Shown here: in pieces, positions 1-12,803 of the stretch
Layout: every line of letters starts with the position of its first letter
Numbering within the stretch: position 1 is the first letter of the stretch
DNA from: Drosophila persimilis
Lineage: Eukaryota; Arthropoda; Insecta; Diptera; Drosophilidae
Length of the DNA stretch: 64,000 bases
Direction of reading: 5' to 3'
Assembly: GCF_003286085.1 (NCBI RefSeq)
Contig: NW_020825288.1
Location: 24,304,001-24,368,000 of the forward strand
Position numbers and translations under genes: made by a program
The notes under the pieces: model-generated
Database searches by the model: none
Seen by the model: the letters and a program-made list of their open reading frames with translations, nothing else
Told to the model about the DNA's origin: nothing

Positions 1-1682
1 TCTTCCATAAAATGCAGTCAAATCTTCCACTAAATTGAATAGAATCCTTTCTGAAACATTTGAAGGCCAATTACCAATAAGAATAAAATTCTCTTTGAAT
101 CTTGGCCTTTGAAAATCTGTTTTGAACACTCTGAAATCGAAGGCTAGTCTTTTTCTCTTCCTGAAACTTCCACCCACCAAAAACCCAAATCGCTCTGCCA
201 TCAATAGTTTCCTCCATTATTCGAATAACGTTTTATATTTGTTAAACCCACCTTTTAGCAGTTTTTCACGTAAGAGTTTGTTTCTTACGACAGCATTTTC
301 CAATTTCCAACCAATACCTACCCACAATATTGTTTTCTATAGCAAAAAAAAGGTGACCCCGACCAACTGCAGCCTTCGTTTACGATCATAATAAAATGCA
401 TAGCACCTACTAGCCATAAAAGCCGTGTTGCTTCTGGCACAACTCCAACACTTTTTCTTTGCTATCATAATTTTGTGCAAAACATAATTCCAGAGAGCGA
501 AGGCAACAACCTAAAAATGTGCCAAACTCCGCCTTTGGCCAGAGATGCAAAAACATTTTCCCTGCCGCACATTCGCCCCATTCCACGGTCGCCGAAGACC
601 CCCAGAGGGGGGGACAATGGCAGAGAGCATCTTCATTGCCAAGTGCAGAGCAGTGGGTAATTTACAAGTATAAAATCAGGCATTGGCCATCAGGAGACGG
701 AGTCTAGACCCCTTTCTGGTACGGCTTCTGGCGGTGCATAAATTTCCTGGGTGCCGTGAGAAGTTCTGCGATGATTTTCTCACGCATGTCTCTAGGATAT
801 GCACGAATGAGCCTCTGTTAATGTTTCTGTTTCTGCTTCAGCGTCTACTTGCGTTCACTGCTACTTTGAGTACTTTGCCAGAGTTTTATTATAATTTTGT
901 GAACTATTTTTCATGAGTCGCTCCAATTAGCATTCTCCTTGGGAACACTTTCCGCGCTTATTATTAGGGAGGGGTTCGTTCTTTGGAGATCATATAACAA
1001 ATTGCAACAGGTTGAAAAACTAATTTGCATGCATGAAATTGCATTGACTTCGACTTGTCTTGGGGTCTCCGTCTACATCTACGTCTCCGTCTCTGCCGCC
1101 TGAGACAGAGTCCATGGCCCCGACGACAGACATCCAGTCACTCCAGTCATATCTGCTACAACAAACTTGTCTGAAACACATTGCCACAGCTGGGCGCTCC
1201 AACTACAACTCCAATGCCTAGCCCCAATCTCTGTACTCGTATATTCATTCATATGTATCCATTGTCTGGCAATGCGGTTGGTCTCTATACCCGCGATATA
1301 TTTGCGATCTCTTTGCCGCATTTTTCAATTGAACTTGAGGTGTCTGTCGCTGTCTTAGCCACCGCTAGAGCCACTAGACAGACTCTGTACGGACACCTCC
1401 TCGCCTCCTTCTGCCAGAGACCCCAAAAAAGACCTGCCTAGATTTAGACAAGTTTCTGTCTAAGTACAATACGTTTCGTAACTGTAGGACAGGTGATAAA
1501 TACAATCAAAGTGTGGAATTCCATAAAAATAAACAAAATAACGTGTTTAAAAGGAAAATTTAGACCTCTGATAATACCATTCTGAGGGTAAATATTCTTA
1601 ACATTTTGGTGAATGGTTTAAATTGGTGATTAAATTGAAAGATATCTTAATTCTTTGATAAATTATCATTAATTTAATAAAT

Positions 1683-1905
1683 AATCGATCGATTTTAATA
1701 TCGATAATTAATCGACAGAGCTGCAAATCTTAGATAAATGTTGTGTTTTAAATTTTTTCAATAACCATTCGATAAATAGTGATTGAATTTATGATTTTCC
1801 CTATACCTTGACATTCCTTATTCGATTTATTACTTTGTACGATAAACGATGCCCTTATTGTTTCGATAACTTGCGGGCTTTCATCGATTATCTGCAATAT
1901 TCGAT
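1683..1905. promoter_or_regulatory. CGATA/ATCGAT-rich cluster
   Basis: The segment contains many copies of ATCGAT, TCGATA and CGATAA, for example near 1685-1715, 1770, 1840, 1865 and 1882-1905. CGATA is the core recognised by the fly boundary protein BEAF-32, and TATCGATA by DREF. The density is visible in the sequence; boundary function is inference. AT-rich drift could also produce it. Confidence 0.35.
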
Positions 1906-2255
1906 ATTTACTGACTTTAATGTTTCTCGTTTTCATAGATTCTTTAGACCAGTATCCATGATCTCTTCGAAATACCCTTGTTGAGTCGTGAATAAATCTT
2001 TGTAGTTACGAAACGCACTGTACCATACACCAGCTTGTCTGTTTCTGTTTGAAGTTGTCAGGTGGGCTATACGCTAAAACCGAAGAGATATATCTACAGA
2101 AAACAATGAATTGAAAGATTTTTGATCTCTCGGTGAACTCTTTTATCAAATCTGTGCACGCGAGGGTATCTATTGTTCGTTTATTCATCTTTAACGCCTT
2201 TGGTTTCCAACAAACTCTGAGAACCGTGTGTCTCCACTCGTTTTGAAGTGTCTGT

Positions 2256-2284
2256 CAGACAGACAGACAGACAGACAGACAGAC
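2256..2284 (+). repeat. CAGA tetranucleotide microsatellite
   Basis: About seven tandem CAGA units. Confidence 0.95.
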
Positions 2285-2671
2285 CGTCTTTGAAGCACAT
2301 TCTGTGTTCTTCGGATTGACATTTGTTCGGTATTTTGAGGTGATCTATATGAATCGCTCAGCTGTGGCTGCTGTCGCATAAATCATGCCACAAGCCACGA
2401 TTTATACGTTTGTAAAAGTGTCTGTTTTGTATATCATACGATTCTAAGGTTAAATGGGACTAGACTACCTTTTCCTTTTGGCCGCCTGTGCGTGCAGTTC
2501 TTGCTAATTACGATTTATGTTGGCCAAGTTAGATGTGACATGTGTTTACCATTTTCCAGCGCAAAGAACTCATAAATTTTGTCCACACAACTCTTAATTT
2601 ATGCAGCCACAATGTTCTATATCGATTGCTTACTAATTACAAACCCTACCTTCTCCTCTACTATCTTACAG

Positions 2672-2756
2672 ATGCTGCCAATGCGGAAGCTGCGGAGAAC
2701 AGTACCGGCGAGGGAAAGCTACAAAAGGAAATCGAATCGATCGATTACATTGACAA
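2672..2756 (+). CDS. pyd: pyd internal coding exon, N-terminal region
   Basis: An 85-base exon is bounded by a good acceptor (pyrimidines then CTTACAG, ending 2671) and a perfect donor GTAAGT at 2757. The open frame reads AANAEAAENSTGEGKL then QKEIESIDYID, an acidic, disordered-looking segment with no domain. It enters with two codon bases and leaves with two (AA). The outgoing phase does not fit the core exon at 53245 directly, because that frame hits a TGA. It does fit the exon at 23189, which starts with one completing base and gives a Lys codon. I infer that this exon belongs to a long pyd isoform whose start codon is in an upstream exon outside the window or not recognised. A chance open exon is the alternative. 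Confidence 0.68.
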
Positions 2757-2760
2757 GTAA

Positions 2761-2783
2761 GTGTGTGTGTGTGTGTGTGTGTG
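2761..2783 (+). repeat. GT microsatellite at intron start
   Basis: A run of GT dinucleotides directly follows the GTAAGT donor of the 2672 exon. Its length may vary and sits within the 5' splice-site context. Confidence 0.95.
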
Positions 2784-3394
2784 GCGAAAATCTCAGGGGG
2801 AAAAACAAATCCATTAGCATGTCTGCAAAGTGGAAAATTACTATGGAGCCGCCGCAGCCACAGTTTTCTTGTGCCGCCCTACGAATTGATTTATTCGGCC
2901 ATCGCCCAGTCTCTGGCCAATTACCAAGTGGAATTAACTTGTTGCAATTTTCGTGAAAAAAGCCAAAAACCAAAAACAAAAAAAACACCACCATAATTGT
3001 TTTGCTAATCTCAATGTGCCGCAGTGTCTAAGTTTCTGTGGCAGTTGCAGTCTCGTTTCCCTGCCTCGTACTCGCACTCGCACTCGTATGCTGTGTGCCT
3101 CTCGCTGATTGTGTAAATTGTCTTCTACAACGAGTACGAGTATACGAGACACCAATGTTGACCAATCCCTGGAAAAATTGACAAAACACTTTGATGACAG
3201 TTGGGTGTTATTATCGTCGTATCTCTTGGAGATGTTGTTCGGGGGTTTTTTTTTCCGTTTGATTGCTCTACAATTTGTTGATGATTCGTTGAAACTTTAA
3301 TGATATTCGGAGCTTGCGAATCGAGTGTGGAAATCTTTAAGTGGGTGTGGGGGATAATGTGTTGCTGGTTTTTGCTGGAAAAGTAATCAAAGAT

Positions 3395-3825
3395 TGCTTT
3401 AGAAATCGATAGATCTAAGTGGAGCAACGCCAAGCGGTATTTTATAACATTCAGAAATAGATACAATGCGAAATGATCTGGATAAGCGTTGCTACTTTTC
3501 ATAATTATCGGAATAATAAAGTTATCGGTTTTATTATTGAGATTATCAATCAGTTTTCTTATTATTTATTTATCGGATTAGTAGGTGATATTTGTTACCC
3601 CTCAGAGAAATATCGGGATTTATCGACTTACACATAGAGATAATCGATCCTTAAACTTAAAATATTACCTATGAGAATATTTCCATAAAGCATCCTAAAT
3701 CTATCTATCTATCTTAAACGTATTTCAAGGGACTATCGTCTAAAAATGGACAACAGTTTTCTGTAAGGTTTTTTTTCTTTTTGCGATATATTTCTTCGAT
3801 AAATATAGGAATTATCGATACCAGT
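3395..3825. promoter_or_regulatory. second CGATA-rich cluster
   Basis: Repeated TTATCG, ATCGAT and TATCGATA-like words occur near 3405, 3510-3525, 3570, 3610-3650 and 3784-3820. The pattern resembles the cluster at 1.7-1.9 kb and the one after 23726. BEAF-32/DREF-type binding is an inference from motif content only. Confidence 0.33.
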
Positions 3826-5583
3826 TCCTGTAGTAATTCTCCCTTTCACGATGCATATTTTGTTTCCCATGATCCTCTACCCCTTAATGATGCGAATAAA
3901 TTCGCGTAAGCCACTCCATATTCAATAATTGAAGTCAATTCAACCGCACCCCTAAATCCACGCCTCATTATGGACCACTGAAAACACTGGGAAACACACT
4001 CCAAGTGTGAATTATACTGCAGTTTTTTTCCTCGTGTTTTCTGTTGCCTGTTTTTATTTTCATCTTAATTATTTTATTGCTTGCGGTCATGAGCGCGCAT
4101 TTAAGCCATTTGTGGACTGCAATTGACTGACAGCTAAAACAGAAACACCAACAGCAACACCAACAACATCGAAGAGTAACGAAGCCGCAAAACATCAGGG
4201 AGATCCAGATCGTCGTCGTCCGAGTTGTTACCGTTTATATGGCCAATGAACACGGCCCGACTTTTCTGGCCAGAGAGTAGTAGAGGAGATTTTTTTTTTT
4301 TTGCCTTTGCCTCACTGCGATATTGTGCAATATTTAATTCACTTAAGAGACAGCCGCCAAAATCAGTTGTGGTGTGTGGCGCGGGATTTTCTTGAAGTTT
4401 TATTCAATATTTTTTCCTTTTTGGTGTGCTCTTAAAAGAGTAGAGTATTGTGGCTATAAGGAGACGTTGGCCAAGGAGGAAAGGAAGTATTTTAGTAGTA
4501 CTGAAGATATTCAAAGTGATAGTCGATATAGTCTTACGATCTGAAAGCTATATAATTGTAAATTGCCGTAAAATCCTCCCTTCAGCAGAGAATACATGGG
4601 AATCTATAGCCGGAAACGTTAAGGAATGGTCTATAATGTATCTTATATCCAAGGCTACCATAAGAACGATCTATTGTACTTCTCCACACATAGTTCAGTG
4701 GAATATTTTGGCATAATCCGTTCAAAGTTGATACAAATCGGGCAGCCATAAACCTCATAGATTCCCGTACCGCAACTATCTTCAATGTACTGCAAATTTC
4801 AAATAAATTCAAATGAATTAACCATTATTTTAGCTCCACTCTTAAAGGGTATCCCCCACTTCGGTTCTCGTAGCTCCAATTTCTTTTCCCGTTTTATCTG
4901 TGGCTGTAGCAACTTGTTAACTCTGTTATTTTTTTTTTCCACTACTATTTTTTCCTCCAACTGTCCTGGGGATCATGTTGTTGCTGTTGGACGGACGGGC
5001 GGTGGCGGCCTGTCCAATCGTCAATGTGTTTAATACATAATTTCCTTATCGATGGCGGGATTTTCTTGTTTCGGTTTTTTTTTTTCGTAGCCCCCTGATC
5101 TCTGCTTTCAGTTGGTTAACTTTTGTAGTTGAGATTTGATTTCTTGAAGTTTAATGACTTTAAATAATTATGATATTCGGCTAAGGGGGGAGGGGAGTGT
5201 TGGCTATGCAACACTTTTTTGGTTTCTGGTTACCAATTGATGCAATATCCAAAAGCAGGTTCCCACATGTCTGCTTATGCTTCCCCTTCCCCTTCTCCGA
5301 CTTCTTCTTTGATTTCTTCTTAATTTACTTCCCATACGATATCAATTTCACACTGAGATTGAAGACCAGACCAAGTGCCTGGAAGTCGCTTGCCGAAGGG
5401 AGAAGAAGCGAAACGAAAACAAAACTTAGGGAGAAGACAGTGTAAGAAGAAATGTAAAAGAACCAACAAAAACTGAATGGCGATGTGTAAGCGGTGTAAG
5501 CGGCAGTTCCATTTATTCATTCATGTCCATTCATGCCTTCTGCTGGCGTAAGCTCTGTCTTCTCTTTCACTTGATCAGCTTCT

Positions 5584-6300
5584 GTGTACGAGAGGAAAAG
5601 GGAGGGAAATTGGGATAGAGATAAGCTTAAGGTCAGGCATCGGCACGCACATGTTGCGTTTGTGTGCGTAGGCAACAGGCAAAACGGAACGAAATTGTAT
5701 TATTGCAGCCACTGTTATACACGGCAGCGCTGCAGTAGTACACTTTTCTATGCACTGCGCATAGGACACTGCCGACCTGTGCTTTAGGTATGAAGAGAGG
5801 CGAAGTGTGCGAAAGAGGCGCAGGCAGCGTGTGACGAGTGAGGGAGTAGTGTGAGTCAGGGAGAGGCAGAGAGTGGTGAGTCAGGGAGAGAAGCAAAGCT
5901 TCTTAATGGAAGGCACAACAACAACCATTGCTACTCATAAGAAAAACAAAAACTCACAGAAAAGGCAGCAGCTGTGGAGACGCTTTTAGATCGCTTACTA
6001 ATTACCGTAAGAGAGCTCTCTGAGAATGTGCCACACCTCCATAACAAGGCGCGGAACGTGAGAGCCACGTAATGAACCGTTTAATTTGAGAGTAGCCTCT
6101 GCTCAGAGGCCTCGCAAATGCGCGAGAGCGTGTCTCTAATTGAGCGCACCGTTCACATCGCACAGATTATCTCCCCCCGCTAATCGGTGACGTCACACAG
6201 CACAAGCTGTTTGCATTTCAGCGGCCAAATCAAAGCAAACGTTAATATAAAAAGCTTTCTCAAGCGCCTCCTCTTCCGCTCCTCCTCCGCCGGCACTCGC
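5584..6300. promoter_or_regulatory. candidate cis-regulatory module: AP-1, CRE and GAGA motifs
   Basis: Two identical AP-1 words TGAGTCA (5852-5858 and 5877-5883) lie in a near-duplicated stretch (5851-5865 and 5876-5890). A perfect 12-base palindrome AGAGAGCTCTCT (6010-6021) carries GAGA-factor-type sites on both strands. A perfect CRE, TGACGTCA, lies at 6188-6195. The region is less AT-rich than its surroundings and has a TATA-like run (TAATATAAAAAGC) near 6244. I see no coding frame, so an intronic enhancer or an alternative promoter of pyd is the natural reading. Function is inference. Confidence 0.4.
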
Positions 6301-6709
6301 TGGCAGATAAATCGCTTGTCAAAATTTAACATTTTTATGTGAAATAAAAAAAAACAAATAAAAATTTGTATGTATTTCGTTATTAAATTGAAAGACATTA
6401 ACTTTAGTTACACCTTATTTTTAAGCCGCGTAGGCGTCAAAGTGTTTTTTGGCCATAAAAAACCAAACGAACCCCCAAAAAATCGCTCATGTGCAACCAA
6501 TATCCATGCCATCGGCTGTTCACATTAAATAGATCTGGCCAGCCTTTTGGTGTAGGTTAAATGTCATCTGGAAACCACTTAAGCCATAAATTAAAACATC
6601 ATCATTAGCGTTTTTTGGGCACTCATTAGAATATTATCTATGGGGACTAATCAAATGCGTTTGAATTTAGATAAAAGAAACAAATTGAATTGAACAAACT
6701 CCTCCAAAT

Positions 6710-6772
6710 CCTCCTCCTCCTTCTTCTCCTTCTCCTCCTCCTTCTTCTTCTCCTCCTCCTCCTTCTCCTCCT
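6710..6772 (+). repeat. CTC/CTT pyrimidine triplet tract
   Basis: About 60 bases of mixed CTC and CTT triplets with strict strand asymmetry (all pyrimidine on plus). It produces false poly-Leu and poly-Arg open frames and could form triplex DNA. Confidence 0.95.
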
Positions 6773-6979
6773 ACAACTTAATGTGGTCGTCGGGCGTCGT
6801 TCCATGAAAACACAAGGAAGAAACACTTTCTTTTTGGCTTGGGATTTCACTTTCCATCCACCTTTTATTTGGCATCAAAATCGTATACAAATATATATGT
6901 TTATACAGAAAAACTGGTTCGATCCGTCTCTTCATCTGTTGCCCCTCCGTTGTATGCAAATGAAGTTCAACAAACGCAC

Positions 6980-7029
6980 GATTCCCCAACGATTCCCCAA
7001 CGATTCCCCAACGATTCCCCAACGATTCC
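6980..7029 (+). repeat. 11-base minisatellite GATTCCCCAAC
   Basis: Four perfect tandem copies of GATTCCCCAAC (6980-7023) plus a partial diverged fifth. It is open in several frames but has no coding support. Confidence 0.95.
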
Positions 7030-8567
7030 GACTTCCAATTTGTCGCCTCAACGAAACGCATTTAAATTAGCATACGAGTTTTTTTTCCCCTCTGAATATA
7101 AAAACGTGCGAATATTGAAGCAAGTTTTTAATCGAAATTTGATTACGCGATATCCAACCTATGCGAAAATCGCCATAAAAAACTTTCACTAAACATTTTA
7201 ATTGCAGAGAGAGAGAGGAGGGCCAGGAGGTGTGTTTATGGGATGGCTTTTCCTCAAATTAAATGCTATTGAGTTTTCCTTAGCTTTTCCGTTTTTTTTC
7301 CCATTGATTTTCGGTTAGGCAAAGCAATTGCCGCTTTTTGTGGCATGCCTATGCGTTTGATGAACTTTTCATAAGACAGAGAGGTGGCAATGCATCAGAG
7401 TGAGAGAGAGAGAGATGCCAGATGCCTGCAGAAGTGGCATGCAACTGTAAAAACCCTGATGGTGGCATATCATTACACGATTTTCAAACAACAAAAAAGG
7501 CCCCCAAAAAGACAGTGAAGAAACAGGTGTAACCAGTGACCGGACGATCCAAACTACCGACCGACCGATCGTCTATTACGTGATGTCTTGATGGGTGAGA
7601 GACCCCAAACAGACAGAGGGACGGACGGACAGAAAGATACTCCACACGGATTATCATAACCACAAAAATAGACGAAAGCAAAGCAAAGCAAAGCCATTCA
7701 ATTCGTATAAAGAGAAGTTTGTTTTCGAGTCAAGTTTAAATACCAAAAGGTTGGCCACCAATTTGATGGGTTTTTTTAGCATAACAAAAACAAAAGCCAA
7801 GCCAAAAAATAACAGAAAAACCGACAAATGAAATAATAAATTGGTTGTTTAAGAGGATTGTGTGCTAAAGATCAGAGTTTAGCAAGGAAAAACATAATTT
7901 CAATTTGTAAAGGGATTCCGTGAAGAGGTTTTTTTTTCTGGTATTTCTTATAAAAATTACAGAAGTATGGTTTTGGGAAGGAAATGAAGGTCCAGAGAAT
8001 TGAAACCATAGAAAATATTCCCTATGTGATCATAATTTGCACCACTAAATGAAGTCTTATTTATTTTACTTATATATTATTTTTTATATAAATCATAAAA
8101 AATAAATTAAATATAAATTTAAAACTACTTCGAATAATTTTCTACAATTTTTTACTCTTGAAACCCATACAAAAAAAAAGAGAATGGAAGCCCCTAGAAA
8201 TTAATATACAATTTTCTTTGTAGAATTTTCGCACATTTTAGGCAACACTCCCATTAATTAATTTCCAACTTTCCCCTATCCTCCGCTAAAGCAATTAAAT
8301 ACTTCCCCCCCAAGATGATCCATCAAAAGTTTAAGCCCCAATCAAGGCTATCGTGCAATCTATGCAAATCTGTAAAAACTCTTGACAAAAACAAAAGATT
8401 TTCCTTAAACCGAAAAACAAAAGACTGAGGCGACAAACTCGTTTCTTTTGTTGTGTCAGGCAGCCCCAAACTGAGAGACAGAGACAGAGACCCCCAAAGA
8501 CAATAAATCTATTTATAATGATAAATTAATATGTGAGGAAAAGACAATCGCATTATTGTTTGTCTGC

Positions 8568-8596
8568 AGAGAGAGAGAGAGAGAGAGAGAGGGGGG
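8568..8596 (+). repeat. GA microsatellite with G run
   Basis: About 12 AG units followed by six G. GA tracts bind GAGA factor in flies, but no function is shown here. Confidence 0.9.
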
Positions 8597-9972
8597 CTGA
8601 AGGGGGCACTGCATTTAGCGGTCTAATTAAACATTTAACGCTTATCGGATCTCTGGCATTGCGCAAAACGCCTGAAATGCAATCAAAACGGGCTTGAAAG
8701 CTATATTTTATGGCTTTTTAATGCGTTCCGAATACAGAAATTGGATGGAAAAAAATGATTCGCCTTGCACAATATTTTTGTGGGCGTTTTTGGCCAGTGC
8801 TCTATTTGTGTACCCCTTCTTGGCGAGAGGGTATTATGATTATCCATAAAAGACATACAGGGGACATATGAAAGGAAGCAATCCCAATCCCAATTCCTAA
8901 TCAGAAATAAATAAAGTAATGTAATGAAATGGCAATAAAATCACTTGGAGAATTAATCATATTTGAAGATGTTTTAAATTTTAAACACAGATTCCTCCTA
9001 TGTATGAGAGTTGGAACCGCCAAGATCGTCTCGATATATCATTCACCTGCCGTCCAAATGAAAGGCTTAACCTTTTTCTTGATCACAATCAACAGTGGAG
9101 GAGACAAAGCCATATCCTTCTATCTGTTTTTATGAAAAATTCTCAGAAAATTGCTTGAAAATGCAATGAATGCCTCCCTATTATACTCATCTGCCATCAA
9201 AAGGTATGTTTTAAGGGGTTTCTGCATAGTTTTGCTCAAAATTATAGCTACTATATAGAAACGATTGATCTTCCGAGGCAGAAGAACGCCCGATTCCTGC
9301 AAAAACAAAATACATGTCGTGTGGTGGTTTTTCTTTGTTTTTGCTGGACTTTAACCAAGTCCAAAGATCCTGCCCGCCGCTGTTCTAGGGTATCTAATGC
9401 CTCCTCACACGTAGATTGCTCTCGTTTCTTGGCTTTGGTTTGAGACCACCTACAATCATTATGAGCCATTAATAAATGTTGCATTTTTATTGGAACACAG
9501 ACAAACATCAGGCACACAAGTTGCCAAATTTTTATTATTTTTTTGCTTATTTTTTTCTTCTTTATAATTTTTTTGTTTTTTGTTTGTTTGTATTCTTTGC
9601 GCACACCTTGGCACAAAACGCTTTCACAACAATAAAAGAAAAATCATAAAAAATATGTAAAATAAAAATCTGTTTATGGCCTGCGGGGGCATGTGGCACG
9701 AGCCTTGGCCAAATGCAAAAAAAAGAAACCCCCAAACGAGAGACAAGTAAATTAAGAGGTGGATACCAAAATCGACTCCGACTTGGAGTTGCAGTTGCAG
9801 TTGCAGTTGGAGTTATGTTTCCCCCTCAAAGAGGGAAAACATTGTTAGTGGAAATTGAAAGCGATTGCATAAGGAAGAGTTGGTCCTCCACCTCCGAATT
9901 ATGAATATTTTTTATGGAATTTTAATTGCAATACATTTGTAGGTGATTGTTAATATGCAAATACGGTATTAT

Positions 9973-9994
9973 ATGTGGGTTGTATAACCCACAT
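9973..9994. repeat. perfect inverted repeat (hairpin)
   Basis: ATGTGGGTT (9973-9981) and AACCCACAT (9986-9994) are perfect reverse complements around a four-base GTAT loop in AT-rich intron. The structure is too short for a typical microRNA precursor. Confidence 0.6.
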
Positions 9995-11708
9995 GTTATT
10001 GTTATTTATTGTTTATTACTTAAATGTAATAATTTGATCGTAAAGGCTGTCTAAATAAATACTAGATGGTCATGATGATGGGGCAAAAGTCTTCAAAGAA
10101 TTCATTTACAAAAGTGGCCAAATCTACCAAAAATAAAAAGATAAATTAATAAAAATTAGATAAATAAAAAACTTAGATATGTACGAGTATAAATTGTTTA
10201 TAGATACATATGTATCTCTTCGGACTTAATAGACAATTTTGCATCTTCTGGGATTGATTTTGGCACCTCCCAAATATTGAGATCTCCTACTGTGATAATT
10301 AATTAATTAATTGATTAATTCTAGTCTAAAAATCAATTCTAAATTAATCTTTTGATTAATAAATCGGACCTAAATTAAATGAATTCTTAATAATTTGGCA
10401 AACAAAAAAAAAAAACAAATAAATTCTTTAAATTTTTTTAATTTTTCGATTTTTTGTTTGTTTCTTTAATTTAAAAAAATATTTCTTCAGAATTTAAATA
10501 AGTTAGTGCGATTAAATGGCTGCAAAGGAAATTATTTAGGTCTGGGAATGCATTACAGATTTATTTCCCTGATCTTGTTCCCTTTCTTTGGGCTTCACCT
10601 CACAATTGGCCCAATTCCCATAATATTCCCACTGTTTCACGCCTCATGCGGCGACGCCCCTCGGTCGTCTGCCTGGGATCTACATTCTCCCTTCGAGTCC
10701 CCCCGACAGTCCTCTAATAATTGTATAGGTGCATATATTTTTGGGGCGTTTTGGTGTCAAAACTGTTTGTGACACACAAATTGCTGACTGCATTTTCAAA
10801 CACTGTTGATTATGCAGATTGCAGTGCAGGAGAGAAGAGAATTTCAATTGCTGGAAAAGGCAACTCTCTCCAGAGAGCAGTTCCGCTACCGTTAGGGCCA
10901 CGACAGGCGCCGAGTGGCTTCATTCTTGCCTCCCTTCCAGCCCCCCCTCTCCCGCGGTTGAGAATAATGAAAAGTTAATATTCAGAAAACGTTTGCCGTA
11001 TGAGAAAATTAGCATAGGAAAAGCCAAAGGCATGGGCTCTGGAAGAACGGTAGGAAAAGTGCACGTGAGAGGCCCTAGAGAGAGAGAGGGAATACAGAAG
11101 AGAAAGGGAACGGAGGGAACGGAACAATAAAACATAACTATAAACTGTTTGGCCATATAACATGGAGCTTAGCATGCAACCAGCGATCATCGTCATCATC
11201 ATCATCGTCATCAGCAGCAACGTTGCAACGTTGCAACGTTTGGAGACTACTTGGACTTGGAGCTCTGCATGTGCCCCATACAGTTTTCACCTCTCTTTCC
11301 CCGTCTTTTCGGGGGTTAGCTCGCACGACAGCTGTTGGTCTGACAACCATCCCGTGGGGGACGCGGAGGGGCACTCTGCCACAGGACCGCCATTCGGGCA
11401 GCTGAAAAGAAAGACAGATAAACAAGTTGCTGCCCCAGCTGCCCCTGCTGCCCCGCTGCCTTTTCTCTACCAAAGACTTTTGTATGATTATTTTTCGTTA
11501 AGCTCTTTTTCTGTTCATGGATTTATATGCCGGAGACGTGCAAATTTTGAACCAGTTTATAAACAAAAGTCCCCGCTAACAGGGGGCTCTCCGTGGAGTT
11601 GCATTTGGGAGTCCAGTGTGCTAGAGAGAGGTGTGTGAGTTATGGCGAAATTTGTATGCCTTGCACCCGTCAACAATTGACTACTGGCATGGGTTTATTA
11701 TAGAGAGG

Positions 11709-11760
11709 GCCAGTGCCAGGGCCAGTGCCAGGGCCAGGACCGGGGCCGGGGCCGGGGGCC
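11709..11760 (+). repeat. GC-rich imperfect hexamer repeat
   Basis: Imperfect CCAGTG / CCAGGG / CCGGGG hexamers in tandem, an unusually GC-rich island inside AT-rich intron. Confidence 0.85.
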
Positions 11761-12780
11761 TCGTTCTGCCTTATTTATCGGTGGATGGGCCCATGGCATG
11801 TTAATCGCTTGGATAACCAGGATATGCGTACACTCATAATTCTTGGATACAAAAATATAGCCAGTAGTTACGGATAGTTCTTAGTTTTTACGAGGGGGAG
11901 TTAACAATGATTTATAGACTTTTTAGATGGACGAAAGAATTATAACTACCTAAAGCCGATTGCTTTGCACTTGATGTCTTGGAAACCAAGAATTTGTGGG
12001 GTATTTTCGAACCTCATTACAGTTCTAGTTAGTTTTTCTATAAGTTTTTCCATTTCAATACCCTTAAAATGGTAAAAATACTTGTAAAAAGGTCTTTAAA
12101 ATAGTATTCGATTGGAACTAACATTGATTTCGATCCCATTCTTCATCGTATAAGCGCATGTTCATGTTTTGTTTTTGCATTCTCGAGCTGGCGTCATAAT
12201 GGAATGAATCTGGGAGCAGGAAACATTCAAAACTATTTTGAACCGTACTTTGATCTTCCTTACTGTTTTTTAAACCACTTTGAACACTTTCTTCATTCCA
12301 ATATTCCTTAGAATTTCCACCAAAGATGTCCCAAAACCATTACGAATGAGGTCCCTTTTGTATATTTATGTATTTCCCAGTCAAAGTCCCAGTGTCTCTG
12401 TGTCTCACCTTTGATATGGCCATTAGGACAGTGCATATGCCCCGTCTGCGAGCACAGGAAAACAGGATTATCTCTGGTGAATGAGTCATGGTTGAGCAAA
12501 TCTGCAGACAACCGACTGGCTGTTGACTGGCAGACTTTAGTGGCTGTGTGGAGACCCAGCTGGGTCGCTGGATCACTATTTGCTCCGCAGATAAATTGGC
12601 AACACGCGTCGCAGATGCCCCTAAAAAATATACCCATAAACAAGGAGTATACTCCCCTGAAGCCCACTCTTTTGCCAAATGCTTTGCCATTCTCCGGCAG
12701 ATGTTTATGCCAGGTCTAGCTCTGAGCCTTAATTATCCCCAAAATTGATTAACTCTCGAAAGAAAAGGAGAGCAAATGAG

Positions 12781-12803
12781 TGGATGGATGGATGGATGGA
12801 TGG
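12781..12803 (+). repeat. TGGA tetranucleotide microsatellite
   Basis: Tandem TGGA units, about five and a half copies. Confidence 0.95.

Larger units (their letters stand above)
1..2671. other. non-coding, upstream intron or intergenic
   Basis: I see no supportable coding exon here. Short open frames in both strands lack coding character. The stretch holds a CGATA-rich segment (about 1683-1905) and a CAGA tetranucleotide array (2256-2284). It ends in a splice acceptor (CTTACAG, ending 2671) of the first pyd exon, so at least its right part is intron. Confidence 0.6.

Noticed and set aside
6690..7070. Frame encoding a poly-Leu protein, with a poly-Arg frame on the other strand
   Set aside because: Both are readings of the CTC/CTT tract and the 11-base minisatellite. 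There is no coding context.
8820..8850. GAGAGGGTATTATGATT, reminiscent of the start of DINE-1/INE-1-type repeats
   Set aside because: Only about 20 bases resemble the element, with no further match downstream, so I did not call a mobile element.
11162..11638. 158-codon plus frame
   Set aside because: It has no domain, signal peptide or splice context, and two other frames are open across the same repeats. It is probably chance.
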